From the NCBI GenBank assembly GCA_020746995.1, contig JAGPXD010000002.1:2666001-2730000 (forward strand): a stretch of DNA of 64,000 nucleotides. The letters run 5' to 3'. The notes below the pieces were generated by a model that had not been told where the DNA came from, did no database searches, and was given only the letters and a program-made list of their open reading frames with translations. Source of the DNA: Plectosphaerella cucumerina (taxonomy: Eukaryota; Ascomycota; Sordariomycetes; Glomerellales; Plectosphaerellaceae). The position numbers and the translations under genes are program-made. Of this stretch, positions 55,517-64,000 are shown in pieces (within the stretch, counting starts at the first letter, position 1; the number at the start of each line of letters is the position of its first letter).

Positions 55517-57715
55517 ATGATCAGGCTACGGTCCATACTACTTCTTGCCCTTCAGTCTCTCGGCCCTTGTGCGGCCTGGGACATTTCAGTATCCTCTTCA
55601 GGAGGAAACAAGACCAGCGGCCATCAATACGGCTTCCTGCATGAAGTAAGTTGACACTCTTAACAACCGCGACTACACGAGCTGACGCGCCTAGGACATC
55701 AACAACTCTGGCGATGGCGGCATCTACGCCGAGCTGATCCGCAACCGCGCCTTCCAGGGCAGCAGCTACTACCCCGTCAACCTCGATGGCTGGCATGCCA
55801 TCAACTCGCGTCTGAGCCTCGCCAACCTCTCCGACCCACTCTCGAGCGCCTTGCCTACGTCCATGAAGGTAGCCCCCGGAAAAGCTGCGGGCGCTGTGGG
55901 CTTCGCCAACGACGGCTACTGGGGGATGGATGTCGCAAAGAAGCGGTATGAGGGCTCATTCTGGGTCCAGGGCGCGTACGAGGGTGTCTTCACGGCTTCG
56001 CTGCAGTCCAACGTCACGGGAGACATCTTTGGCGCAGTCGAGGTGCGGTCTGAAGCGGTCGCCGGCCGCTGGGTCGAGCACCGCTTCGAGCTGGTGCCAC
56101 ACACGGACGCCCCGAGCAGCAACAACACTTTTGCCATCACGTTTGATCCGAAGGTCCGTAGGTGGTCACGTGTTAGGCATATCGACGGAAGTGCTGACTG
56201 CCATAGGGCCTTGGGTCGGACTCACTCGACTTCAACCTCATCAGTCTGTTCCCGCCCACGTACAAAGACCGCAAGAACGGGCTGCGCATTGGTCTGTGGA
56301 ACAGGGGAAAGAGACTTCGAACATGACTAACCTGGTCCCAGATCTCGCCGAGGCTCTGGAAGAACTTCACCCTGTAGGTCCCTCAACCTTGAGACTATAA
56401 TTCTGGCTGACCCTGTTAGCGTGTACTTCGCATCCCCGGCGGTGCCATGTTGCAGGGACTCAACAATCAGACGTGGTGGGACTGGAAGGACACGCTGCAC
56501 CCGCTGCACGAGCGGCCAGGCTTCGCGGGCACCTGGGGATACCAGCAGACGCATGGCCTCGGACTACTGGAGTACCTTCAGTGGGCAGAGGATATGAACC
56601 TCGTGCTGAGTAGGTGACAACATTTGAAATGGGAATCAGGGCAAGCTGACGTATGTATAGTCGTGGGTGTGTGGTCTGGCGCCTCGCTGGACGGGGCGGT
56701 GGTGTCGGAGGAGGCACTGCAGTTCTACATCGACGACGCGCTGGATCAGATCGAGTTCATCGTGGGGCCAACATCCTCGCCATGGGGAGCACGGCGGGCG
56801 GCATTGGGACACCCGGAACCGTTTGACCTGCGGTACGTCGAGATTGGCAACGAGGACTGGCTGAAGGGCGGCCCAGAGGCATGGGCATCTTACATTGAAT
56901 GGCGATTCCCGCGATTCCTCGAGGCCATATCAGCGGCATACCCGGACTTGCAGGTGGTATCATCGGGAGCGGCGTACGACGGACACGATGTCCCGGAGCC
57001 GGCCATCGGCGACTATCACCCATACCGCAAGCCGGATGAGCTGGTGGCCGAGTTCTCCATGTTCGACAACGCAAAGAGCCACATTATCGGCGAGGTGGCG
57101 GCAACGCACGTCAACGGGGGCTCAGGATGGGAGGGGAGCATCCACCCGTACCCCTGGTGGATCGGTACGGTGGCCGAGGCGGTGGCGATGATCGGGTATG
57201 AGCGCAACGGGGACCGGGTGCCGGCGACGCTGTACGCGCCGGTGCTGAAGCACCTGGACCGGTGGCAGTGGCCGATGACGCTGGTGTCGTTCGCGGCTGA
57301 TCCGAAGCTCACGACGCGGTCGACGAGCTGGCATCTGTGGTCATTGTTCGCGTCGGCGGCGCTGACGCATACGTTGCCGATGGAGGGTGAGGTGGGTGGG
57401 CCGCTGTATCATGTCGCGGGACGGGGCGAGGGGGGCACGCTGGTGTGGAAGGGGGCGGTGTATAATACCACTGACGGGGAGAGCGTGGATGTGAGGGTTG
57501 CGTTTGAGGGGGTGCGGGAGGGAGCGACGGCGAGGTTGAGGACGTTGACGGTTAAGGGAGGTGATCCGTGGGCGTACAACGACCCGTACTCTGGGGAGGA
57601 GGTTGTCGAGAGGGAGGAGAGGCGGCTCGTGGCGGGCGAGGGGGGTTGGTTCGAGTTTGGGATGGAGCAGTTGAGCGTTGCTGTATTGGAGACGAGGGTA
57701 TGCAAACGGGCTTGA
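55517..57715 (+). CDS. Secreted alpha-L-arabinofuranosidase, GH51
   Basis: Six exons: 55517-55645, 55695-56153, 56207-56291, 56342-56373, 56420-56609 and 56661-57715 (1950 nt, 649 residues). It releases arabinose side chains from arabinan and arabinoxylan outside the cell. A signal peptide (SILLLALQSLGPCAAW) is followed by HQYGFLHEDINNSGDGGIYAELIRNRAFQG, the GH51 N-terminal signature. A carbohydrate-binding-like insert follows, then RVLRIPGGAMLQGLNN and the catalytic barrel. The acid/base Glu is in YVEIGNEDWL and the nucleophile Glu in HIIGEVAATH. The C-terminal beta domain contains TLRTLTVKGGDPWAYN-like GH51 sequence. Exons 3 and 4 are short; their joins are in frame, but the exon 2 donor (GTCCGT) and exon 3 donor (GTCTGT) are weak. 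Confidence 0.88.
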
Positions 57716-57928
57716 TTGAGATGAAGTCGATGATAAAGATCGAGATGGGGTTATTTCAAGAGCCAATTCGAAGTAATCTGCGGGATGTGGTTGAACAGGC
57801 GCATTTGATGTGGTGTATCCAGTCAGCATGTGGTTCTCTGCCTGAACCCATTCGCCCTCCACATGTCCATCTCCATCTCCGTCTTCCACTCATCAACACA
57901 ACTCGCACTCAACACATCCACCATCACC

Positions 57929-58453
57929 ATGACAGACTTCCCTTCCATTCCCCGCGGCGACCACCAAGCCTACATGCGCCTCGCTCTCTCCCTTGCGACT
58001 CAATCCCCTCCACGACCAACCAACTTCCGTGTCGGCGCCGTCCTCGTCGACCCCCCCACCAACCGCATCTTGGCAACAGGCTACACGCTAGAGCTTGAAG
58101 GCAACACGCACGCGGAACAATGCTGCCTCTCCAAGTTAGCGACGGCCCGGGGAGTGTCGGAGGATGCACTGGGTAGCACGACACCAGCAGGGCTCGACTT
58201 GTACACGACGATGGAGCCGTGCTCGGTGCGGCTCAGCGGCAACGTGCCGTGCGCGCAGCGGGTGGTGCAAGCGGCGCCGCTGGTCGGAACGGTGTACGTG
58301 GGCGTGATGGAGCCGGACCGGTTCGTCAGCGAGAACACGGGGAGGGGGAAGCTGGAGGGGGCGGGCGTGAGGTTTGTGCACGTCGGGGGAATGGAGGAGG
58401 AAATTCTGGCCGTGGCGACGGCTGGTCACAGGGAGGAAGCTGGGGGTGCTTGA
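57929..58453 (+). CDS. DRAP deaminase (riboflavin pathway), zinc-dependent
   Basis: Single exon, 174 residues. The cytidine-deaminase-like fold carries the zinc motifs NTHAEQCCLSK (His and catalytic Glu) and MEPCSVRLSGNVPCAQRV (PC...C). The surrounding family sequence, PTNFRVGAVLVDP, ATGYTLELEGNTHAEQ, TVYVGVMEPDRFVSENTGRGKLEGAGVRFVHV and EEEILAVATAGH, is that of the fungal 2,5-diamino-6-ribitylamino-4-pyrimidinone 5'-phosphate (DRAP) deaminase. In yeast this activity is the C-terminal domain of Rib2. Here it stands alone, without the pseudouridine-synthase-like domain, as in fission yeast and filamentous fungi. It is the third riboflavin/FMN gene in the window. Start chosen at the first ATG giving the family N-terminus. 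Confidence 0.88.
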   Translation: MTDFPSIPRGDHQAYMRLALSLATQSPPRPTNFRVGAVLVDPPTNRILATGYTLELEGNTHAEQCCLSKLATARGVSEDALGSTTPAGLDLYTTMEPCSVRLSGNVPCAQRVVQAAPLVGTVYVGVMEPDRFVSENTGRGKLEGAGVRFVHVGGMEEEILAVATAGHREEAGGA

Positions 58454-59649
58454 TGGTGAGGTGCAAACGGCGATGCTTGCTGCTGGCTGCTCGCTGCTTG
58501 CCGGTTGATGCCCCCCCCCCTCACGATGGACGGCCTCCCGCAGGCCTAGTGCCAGGCCCATTCATCACCACCACCATCATCAGCCTGGGGCGTTGTCTCC
58601 GACGGTGGCGGGATTGGCCAGGACAAACAGGGAGGACCAGGCGGTGTGTCTGCCCCCGTGTGTGTGCACCGATCTGTCGGCAGGTATCCTGGATCGCCGC
58701 CCGGCAGCGAGCAGCATCGTCGTGGCCCTGCGTCGGACGTAACATGGCAGACAGGGGGGCACTGGCAGAGGCGCGGGAGGGTGTGCTGATGGCATGTTAT
58801 CGGAAGGCGTTTGCCAACGTCGGTGGCTTGCAGACGGCTGACAGTTGACTCATTTACAATTACACTTTGTCGTTTGCTGTCATTCGGAAGAGGCCAAACT
58901 TGGGGGAGGCTTTTCGATGTTGGGGTGAGTTTTCGAGGCAAACTTGGGCCTTGCAGATAACAGGCAAAAGCAAGCATCAAACTTGGGGGGCGATTGGAGC
59001 AAGCTGATGGTGTTGAGGGTGCTGTGATGTGATGCCCAGAGCACTAAAAAGTCAAGTCGCTCCCCTGCCCTTTGTACATTTCCCCTACTGACTGACCACC
59101 TCAACCCAAGACAGACAGACACAGACCTCGCACTAACTTCTGTCCAACCTCACCTAGCTCACCTCGTTCCCCACCGACTAACTTACATCTTCATCCCCCC
59201 ATCCCATCCATCATCCGGGACTTCGCATCTCTTCCCGTCCATCCCCAGACCGCTGGTCCTCCTGCATAATCCCCCGGTCTGCAAACACAGCGCCTTGCCA
59301 GTGCCAAAGACGCACATCGGGCTGAACCTTGTGCGGCTCCCGCCTGGAGCCTGCCTGCCTCCCAGGTTGTCAGAGCCTTGGACTTGGACCTCCAACATCC
59401 TCTTACACCCATCCTCCCCCTCCTCCCCTCTCGTCTTCTCCCCTCCCTCTCTCTCTCTCCATTCCTCATCCTCGCGATTACCCGGCGTCAGTCTTGCTAT
59501 TCAGCATCATACCCTTGCTTTTCCGTCTGTCCATCGCTACCCTGACCAGCACCCAGACTTGCTGATACGACACTACGACCTCACGACTTGAACGCCCTCG
59601 CTCATCATCACTTCCCACATCCCACCCACCATCATTCACCACACCAGCA
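58454..59649. other. Intergenic; pyrimidine-rich leader of Argonaute
   Basis: 1.2 kb. The part after about 59.05 kb is very C/T-rich on the plus strand, including a (CT) tract near 59447-59458, and is probably the Argonaute leader. No gene recognised. Confidence 0.5.
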
Positions 59650-62600
59650 ATGGCTGATCAGTACCGAGGACGCGGCCGTGGCGAGTACCGCGGCGGCGGT
59701 GGCCGGGGCGAATTCAGAGGAGGCGGCGGTGGCGGCGGTGACTACCGTGGCGGCCGGGGAGGAGGCGACTTCCCAGGCGGCCGCGGTGGTGGAGACTTCC
59801 GAGGAGGTCGAGGCGGAGGTCGAGGAGGAGGAGGAGACTTCCGCGGTGGTGGCCGAGGCGGAGGAGGTGACTTCCGGGGCGGCCGTGGAGGGGGTCGCGG
59901 CGGAGGATTCCCCAGCAACCCCGACAAGATCTTCGGGTATGTCTCCTGTCCCATCACTCCATCTTCCCAGATACTGACCAAGACCAGAGCCCCCAGCATC
60001 CCGGCCCCGGACGCTACCGTCACCGCCGCTGAGGATCGCATCGTCGCCACTCACAAGACCCAGGAGCTGGAGCACAACAAGAAGACCGTCGCCGCTCTCG
60101 CCTCCTCCCTCCAGGCCCTCACCATCAAACCCTCCGCCGGCGCCGCCGCCGTCCCACGTCAGCCCGACATCCCCCTCCCTCTCCGTCCCGGCTACGGCAC
60201 CGACGGCCGTGCCATCATTCTCTGGACCAACTACTTCAACGTCGCCATCAAGGAGAACTCCATCTACACCTACAACCTCACGGTTAAGAAGGCCCGTCCC
60301 ACCACCGAATCGGTCCTGCCCACCCAACTCGTCACCGATCAGCACGAGGTCGCTACTCACGACGCCGGCGATCAGTCCGACGTAACCGGTCGCAAGCTCA
60401 AGGCCATCATCCAGCTGGCCATTGCCGAGCTCCTCAAGGAAGACAAGGACGCCGTCCTCGCCACAGAGTACAAGAGCAAGCTCGTCTCCCTCCGCAAGCT
60501 CACCCGCAAGAGCGACGTCGTCTCCGTCGAATACCGCGGCGAGGATGGCACCCGCACCCCCGAGACATACTTCGTCCTCCTCACTGAGCCCCAGGAGGCC
60601 TCTTCTGCCGCGGTCATGCAGTACGTCCGGTCCATGTCCGATCCCTCCGACCCGACCGGTTGCAAGTTCCCCAAGTTCTCCGTCCCCGTCGACGCCCTTG
60701 GCGTCATCCTCGGATACCGAGCCCGCCGCGAGGCCGACATCACCCCCGTCGGCTCCTCGCGCTTCTTCCTCGTCACTGGCCCTGAGGCGGCCTCCCATCC
60801 CCTGAGCTATAACCTCGAGGCCATCCGTGGCTACTTCCAGAGCGTCCGCCTCGGCACCAACCGCCTGCTCCTCAACGTCAACGTCACCCACGGTGTCTTC
60901 AAGCGCGCCGTCAAGGTCTCGGAACTCTGCCAATGGCTCGGCGTGGACGGCTACGGCGCTGGTGCTCCTTCGGCCAGCGTTGTCCAACGCACCCGCCAGC
61001 TCTCCCGCTTCCTTGCCCGCACACGTATCGAGTGCCGCTTCAAGGGCGATGATGGTAAGCCCTACACAGCCAAGAAGACCATTTGCGGCTTCGCAGAGCA
61101 GCACCGCGGCATGCAGGGCGCTCAGATCGCATACCCCTTTGGCGGGCCTCTGAACGTCACCTTCCAACTCCGCCCTAAGCCGGGCGAGACGACGGTCATG
61201 GGCAACAAGCCCGCCAGCCAGTACCACACGGTCGACGCCTACTTCCGCTGGAAGTACGGCGAGGCCCCCCAGTCTCAGTTCCCCCTCGTCAACCTCGGCA
61301 CCCGCGACAGGCCCATGTTCTTCCCGGCCGAGCGCTGCACCATAGTGGCCGGCCAGAGCACGCGCGCCAAGCTCACCGGCGACGAGACCACGGCCATGCT
61401 GCAGTTTGCGTGCCGCGCCCCCTTTGACAATGCCGTCTCCATCACCACCAGCGGCCGCGAGGCTCTTGGCCTTGACAATGATCCCATTCTCGAGCGCTTC
61501 GGCGTCAAGATCGACAAGCAGCTGCTCACCGTGCGCGGCCGCGAGCTTAACCCGCCCAGCGTCAAATACGGCGCCAGGACTGTCACGCCCTTCCAAGGCT
61601 CATGGAACATGAAGGGAGTGCGTGTAGCCCGCGCCGGCCCCAAGATCGTCAACTGGGACTGGATTCACCTAGCCGACTTCCCGGAGGGTGGCCGGCCCCC
61701 TCCGCCGATGCGCCCCGCCGTCGCGGGCTTTGTCAGGGCCCTCAATGACCTCGGGGTGGCCATAGACGATACCAACCTCGCCGCCAAGGGCCGCAACCTG
61801 CGCATCAACTCCCATGACTGCGAAGCCCAGCTCATCCCCGAGTTTGAACGCCTCAAGACGCGCGCCGTCAGCAACACGGGCCAGACGCTCTTCCTGCTCA
61901 TCATCCTTCCGCGCCAGGACACCCACGTCTACGGCGTGGTCAAGAAGCTGTGCGACGTGGTCTACGGCTTCCACACGGTCTGCTCGGTCGAATCGACGTT
62001 CGGCAAGTCTAACGTCATGACGTTCGCCAACATCGGCCTCAAGTGGAACCTCAAAAACGGTGGCGACAACCACGGCGTCGTCGAGGCGACCGGCAGCCTG
62101 CTCGCCTCGGGCAGGACCATGGTCGTCGGCTACGACGTCACGCACCCGACCAACATGGGGAAGAAGCCGTCCAAGGTCGGGATGGGCTTGGCCGGCGGCA
62201 GCAACATGGGCGACGACGGCCCTCCCAGTCTCGTGGGTCTCGTGGCCAGCATCGACGGCGCCTTTAGTCAGTGGCCGGCGGTGGCCTGGGCCCAGGAGTC
62301 GAGGCAGGAGATGCTCGGTGAGCCGCTCTACGAGCACTTTGGCAGCCGCCTCGCCCTCTGGCGCAAGCACAACAAGAACACGCTGCCCGAGTACATCCTC
62401 ATCTACCGCGACGGCGTGTCCGAGGGCCAGTTCAGCCAGGTCCTCAGCGTCGAGCTCCCGCACATCCGCCGCGCGTGCGCCAACGCCTACCCCAAGGGTA
62501 AGACCCCCAAGATCAGCATCGTCGTCTCGGTCAAGCGCCACCAGACGCGCTTCTACCCGACCGACCCGGCCAACGTGGCCACAAAGGGCAACATCAAGCC

Positions 62601-63012
62601 CGGCACGGTGGTGGACCGCGGCATCACGCAGGCCCGCGTGTGGGACTTTTACCTCACGGCGCACAACGCCCTCCAGGGGACGGCGAGGCCCGCCCACTAC
62701 ACGGTCCTGCTGGACGAGATCTTCCGCAGCCTCGGCACCCTGTCGGGCGAGCAAAAGGCCAACCGCCTCGAGCGCATGACGCTCGATCTCTGCTACCGCT
62801 TCGGCCGCGCCACAAAGGCCGTCAGCATCTGCCCGCCGGCCTACTATGCAGACATTGTCTGCGAGCGCGCCCGCATCCACCGTCCCGAGTACTTCGACTT
62901 TGACGAAGGCTCGAGCACCAGCACCCTCGCCGGCGGCGCGCAGGCCTCGTCGTGGAAGAGCAACAGGATCGACGTCCACCCGCGTCTCAAGGACACCATG
63001 TACTACATTTGA
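59650..63012 (+). CDS. Argonaute (RNA-silencing slicer protein, QDE-2/AGO type)
   Basis: Two exons: 59650-59936 and 59988-63012 (3312 nt, 1103 residues). The 51-nt intron has donor GGGTATGT, branch site ACTGAC and acceptor ACCAG. Residues 1-90 form an RGG/RG repeat tract (GRGRGEYRGGGGRGEFRGG and so on). The N domain starts near LRPGYGTDGRAIILWTNYF; linker, PAZ and MID regions follow, with LLNVNVTHGVFKRA and YFRWKYG-type PAZ surroundings. PIWI has the full DEDH slicer tetrad: Asp812 (GYDVTHPT), Glu870 (ESRQEM), Asp904 (IYRDGVSEGQF) and His999 (ARPAHYTVLLDE). It ends DTMYYI, close to the usual hydrophobic Argonaute terminus. It should bind small RNAs in quelling-type silencing. Sordariomycetes often carry two or more Argonautes, and I cannot tell which orthologue this is. 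Confidence 0.95.
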   Translation: MADQYRGRGRGEYRGGGGRGEFRGGGGGGGDYRGGRGGGDFPGGRGGGDFRGGRGGGRGGGGDFRGGGRGGGGDFRGGRGGGRGGGFPSNPDKIFGYVSCPITPSSQILTKTRAPSIPAPDATVTAAEDRIVATHKTQELEHNKKTVAALASSLQALTIKPSAGAAAVPRQPDIPLPLRPGYGTDGRAIILWTNYFNVAIKENSIYTYNLTVKKARPTTESVLPTQLVTDQHEVATHDAGDQSDVTGRKLKAIIQLAIAELLKEDKDAVLATEYKSKLVSLRKLTRKSDVVSVEYRGEDGTRTPETYFVLLTEPQEASSAAVMQYVRSMSDPSDPTGCKFPKFSVPVDALGVILGYRARREADITPVGSSRFFLVTGPEAASHPLSYNLEAIRGYFQSVRLGTNRLLLNVNVTHGVFKRAVKVSELCQWLGVDGYGAGAPSASVVQRTRQLSRFLARTRIECRFKGDDGKPYTAKKTICGFAEQHRGMQGAQIAYPFGGPLNVTFQLRPKPGETTVMGNKPASQYHTVDAYFRWKYGEAPQSQFPLVNLGTRDRPMFFPAERCTIVAGQSTRAKLTGDETTAMLQFACRAPFDNAVSITTSGREALGLDNDPILERFGVKIDKQLLTVRGRELNPPSVKYGARTVTPFQGSWNMKGVRVARAGPKIVNWDWIHLADFPEGGRPPPPMRPAVAGFVRALNDLGVAIDDTNLAAKGRNLRINSHDCEAQLIPEFERLKTRAVSNTGQTLFLLIILPRQDTHVYGVVKKLCDVVYGFHTVCSVESTFGKSNVMTFANIGLKWNLKNGGDNHGVVEATGSLLASGRTMVVGYDVTHPTNMGKKPSKVGMGLAGGSNMGDDGPPSLVGLVASIDGAFSQWPAVAWAQESRQEMLGEPLYEHFGSRLALWRKHNKNTLPEYILIYRDGVSEGQFSQVLSVELPHIRRACANAYPKGKTPKISIVVSVKRHQTRFYPTDPANVATKGNIKPGTVVDRGITQARVWDFYLTAHNALQGTARPAHYTVLLDEIFRSLGTLSGEQKANRLERMTLDLCYRFGRATKAVSICPPAYYADIVCERARIHRPEYFDFDEGSSTSTLAGGAQASSWKSNRIDVHPRLKDTMYYI
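59662..59910 (+). repeat. RGG-encoding GGN repeat tract in Argonaute
   Basis: A glycine/arginine-coding low-complexity tract of imperfect units such as GGCGGCCGAGGAGG, often with a following GACTTCCG (DFR) unit. It encodes about 80 residues of RGG/RG and DFRGG repeats, a common substrate for arginine methylation and RNA or Tudor-protein contacts. Confidence 0.9.
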
Positions 63013-63935
63013 GGGTGCGATCACAGGTCTGAGGGAGATGTAGGTTCGAGTATGTGAGGGAGTGAGGGATCGTTTGGATACACCAGGTGCTTGATTGGAT
63101 TGACATTGGAAAAGCGATTGGAAAAGCGGTCAGAAAAGGGTTGGAGTTATCCAGGAAAAACAGCGTGTGCCAGGCAGCGAAATTTCAATTCGAGTATCAC
63201 TGTCATTTGCCTGTGTGTGTGATAGGTGACGTGGAATGACCCCTGACATTGCCGTGACGAGTCGATTCAGAAGATAATGCTGACGACGTGACCTCGCTCT
63301 CCGATGAAGCCGAGCAAGCCACACTTCACGATGCAATTGCACCCTTCTCCCGAACCCAGGCAGCAATCGGATAAGACCCTTGAAACCTCCCGTCAGCTCG
63401 GGTCACTCACCTCTAAAATGGCCCGGCCGAGCCAAGATGGGTGCATAAGTCGGGCACATTCCCACGCCGACCCCGAGGCGGGACGAATCGGAGCTTGGCC
63501 CGGGGGGGTGAAGTGCTCGCGTCGGCAGCCGACTGGGAGGTGTGGTAGGGCTGAACGGTGAGTGGGTGGACGCTCAGCTGAGCTGCGCTGAGTGTTAATG
63601 ACGGCATTGATATCAAAGGGGGGGTCCTAGCCCTGACACGGAGGCCGAGTCCCGAGAGTAGGGGACGGAGATAAAGGAGGTAAGAAGGAGGCTCGAGAGC
63701 ACGGGACGGACGAGTGAAGGGCGCGAGATGATGCTTTCTTTATTCCGCAGGGGGTTTAGTTGCCAGCATGTGAGTGAGACACACGACGCGGAGTTTTGCT
63801 TGACGCGTGCCTGAGGACGAGCTTGGATCTTAGGTCCGTTCCCCAGGTCCCCCCATTCATATAAGCTTCTTGTCTACCCCAGATCTGCGCTTGGTGTTTC
63901 CCTGTAGTTTTTTATCCCCAAGTTCGCCGTCCACC
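63013..63935. other. Intergenic, Argonaute 3' flank and promoter of the next gene
   Basis: About 0.9 kb with no supported gene. A TATA-like site lies near its right end (listed separately). Confidence 0.45.
63858..63865 (+). promoter_or_regulatory. TATA-like box upstream of the partial gene at 63936
   Basis: CATATAAG about 70 bp before the ATG, followed by a pyrimidine-rich stretch, the normal spacing for a TATA promoter in this group. Inferred from sequence and position only. Confidence 0.4.
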
Positions 63936-64000
63936 ATGGCCGAGACACAACACCAAGGCATGGCTTCCATTCCCGAAAAAGAAGCCGAGCGGTCCTCGAC
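63936..64000 (+). CDS. Start of a protein gene, cut by the window edge
   Basis: An ATG in good context (gtccaccATGg) opens a frame that runs to the end of the window, starting MAETQHQGMASIPEKEAERS. It is hydrophilic, like the cytosolic N-terminus of many fungal membrane or signalling proteins, but 21 residues are too few to name it. A TATA-like site and pyrimidine-rich leader upstream support it as a true start. Confidence 0.45.
   Translation, partial: MAETQHQGMASIPEKEAERSS

Noticed and set aside
51493..63012. Stn1-like protein and Argonaute near each other considered as a functional telomere/RNAi pair
   Set aside because: They are separated by three unrelated genes and lie on opposite strands; nothing in the sequence links their function.
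59632..63024. Long open frames (654 and 451 codons) on the minus strand across Argonaute
   Set aside because: They are antisense shadows of a GC-rich, strongly codon-biased gene. They have no domains, while the plus strand encodes a complete Argonaute with its catalytic tetrad.

Overview
The window is nuclear DNA from a filamentous ascomycete, most likely a Sordariomycete. This rests on short introns (about 50-140 nt) with GTRNGT-type donors and CTRAY branch sites, GC-rich codon use, long pyrimidine-rich leaders, and the gene set: AcuK/Ert1, an Argonaute, GH81 and GH51 secreted hydrolases, a YANK-type AGC kinase and a filamentous-fungal DRAP deaminase. I find no prokaryotic, viral, CRISPR or intact transposon sequence. 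All exon coordinates were set by hand from splice motifs, reading-frame continuity and family motifs.

Layout. 0.6-2.6 kb: STK32/YANK-like kinase (-), followed by about 6 kb without a credible gene. 8.6-12.5 kb: small mitochondrial-type protein (+), RING protein (-), tRNA-Gly(GCC) (+), secreted type-B carboxylesterase (-). 13.1-19.8 kb: RIB3 (-), COQ3 (+), polyamine/drug-type MFS transporter (+). 23.5-28.6 kb: acuK/ERT1 regulator (+), riboflavin kinase FMN1 (+), FMP52 (-). 28.9-32.0 kb: a 2OG-Fe(II) oxygenase gene (-) that looks broken. 33.0-36.9 kb: lysyl-tRNA synthetase (+) and COX15 (-). 37.5-37.8 kb: a small secreted cysteine protein (-), assembled from two exons. 38.8-43.8 kb: UTP14 (+) and a vacuolar Ca2+/H+ exchanger (-). 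47.5-54.5 kb: GH81 endo-1,3-beta-glucanase, a Stn1-like OB-fold protein with seven DGFGR repeats, and a DNAJC9-like protein, all (-). 55.5-63.0 kb: GH51 arabinofuranosidase, DRAP deaminase and Argonaute, all (+). 63.9 kb: the start of a further gene, cut by the window edge.

How they relate. Most genes are unrelated housekeeping neighbours, as is usual in fungi. Three of them (RIB3, FMN1, DRAP deaminase) act in riboflavin/FMN synthesis, and several are mitochondrial (COQ3, COX15, FMP52, the 8.6 kb protein). I see no compact secondary-metabolite cluster or defence island. The observations most worth a second look are the DGFGR repeat tail of the Stn1-like protein, the damaged oxygenase gene, the small secreted protein, the in-frame 51-nt intron of Argonaute, and the GC-AG intron and tandem acceptor in lysyl-tRNA synthetase.
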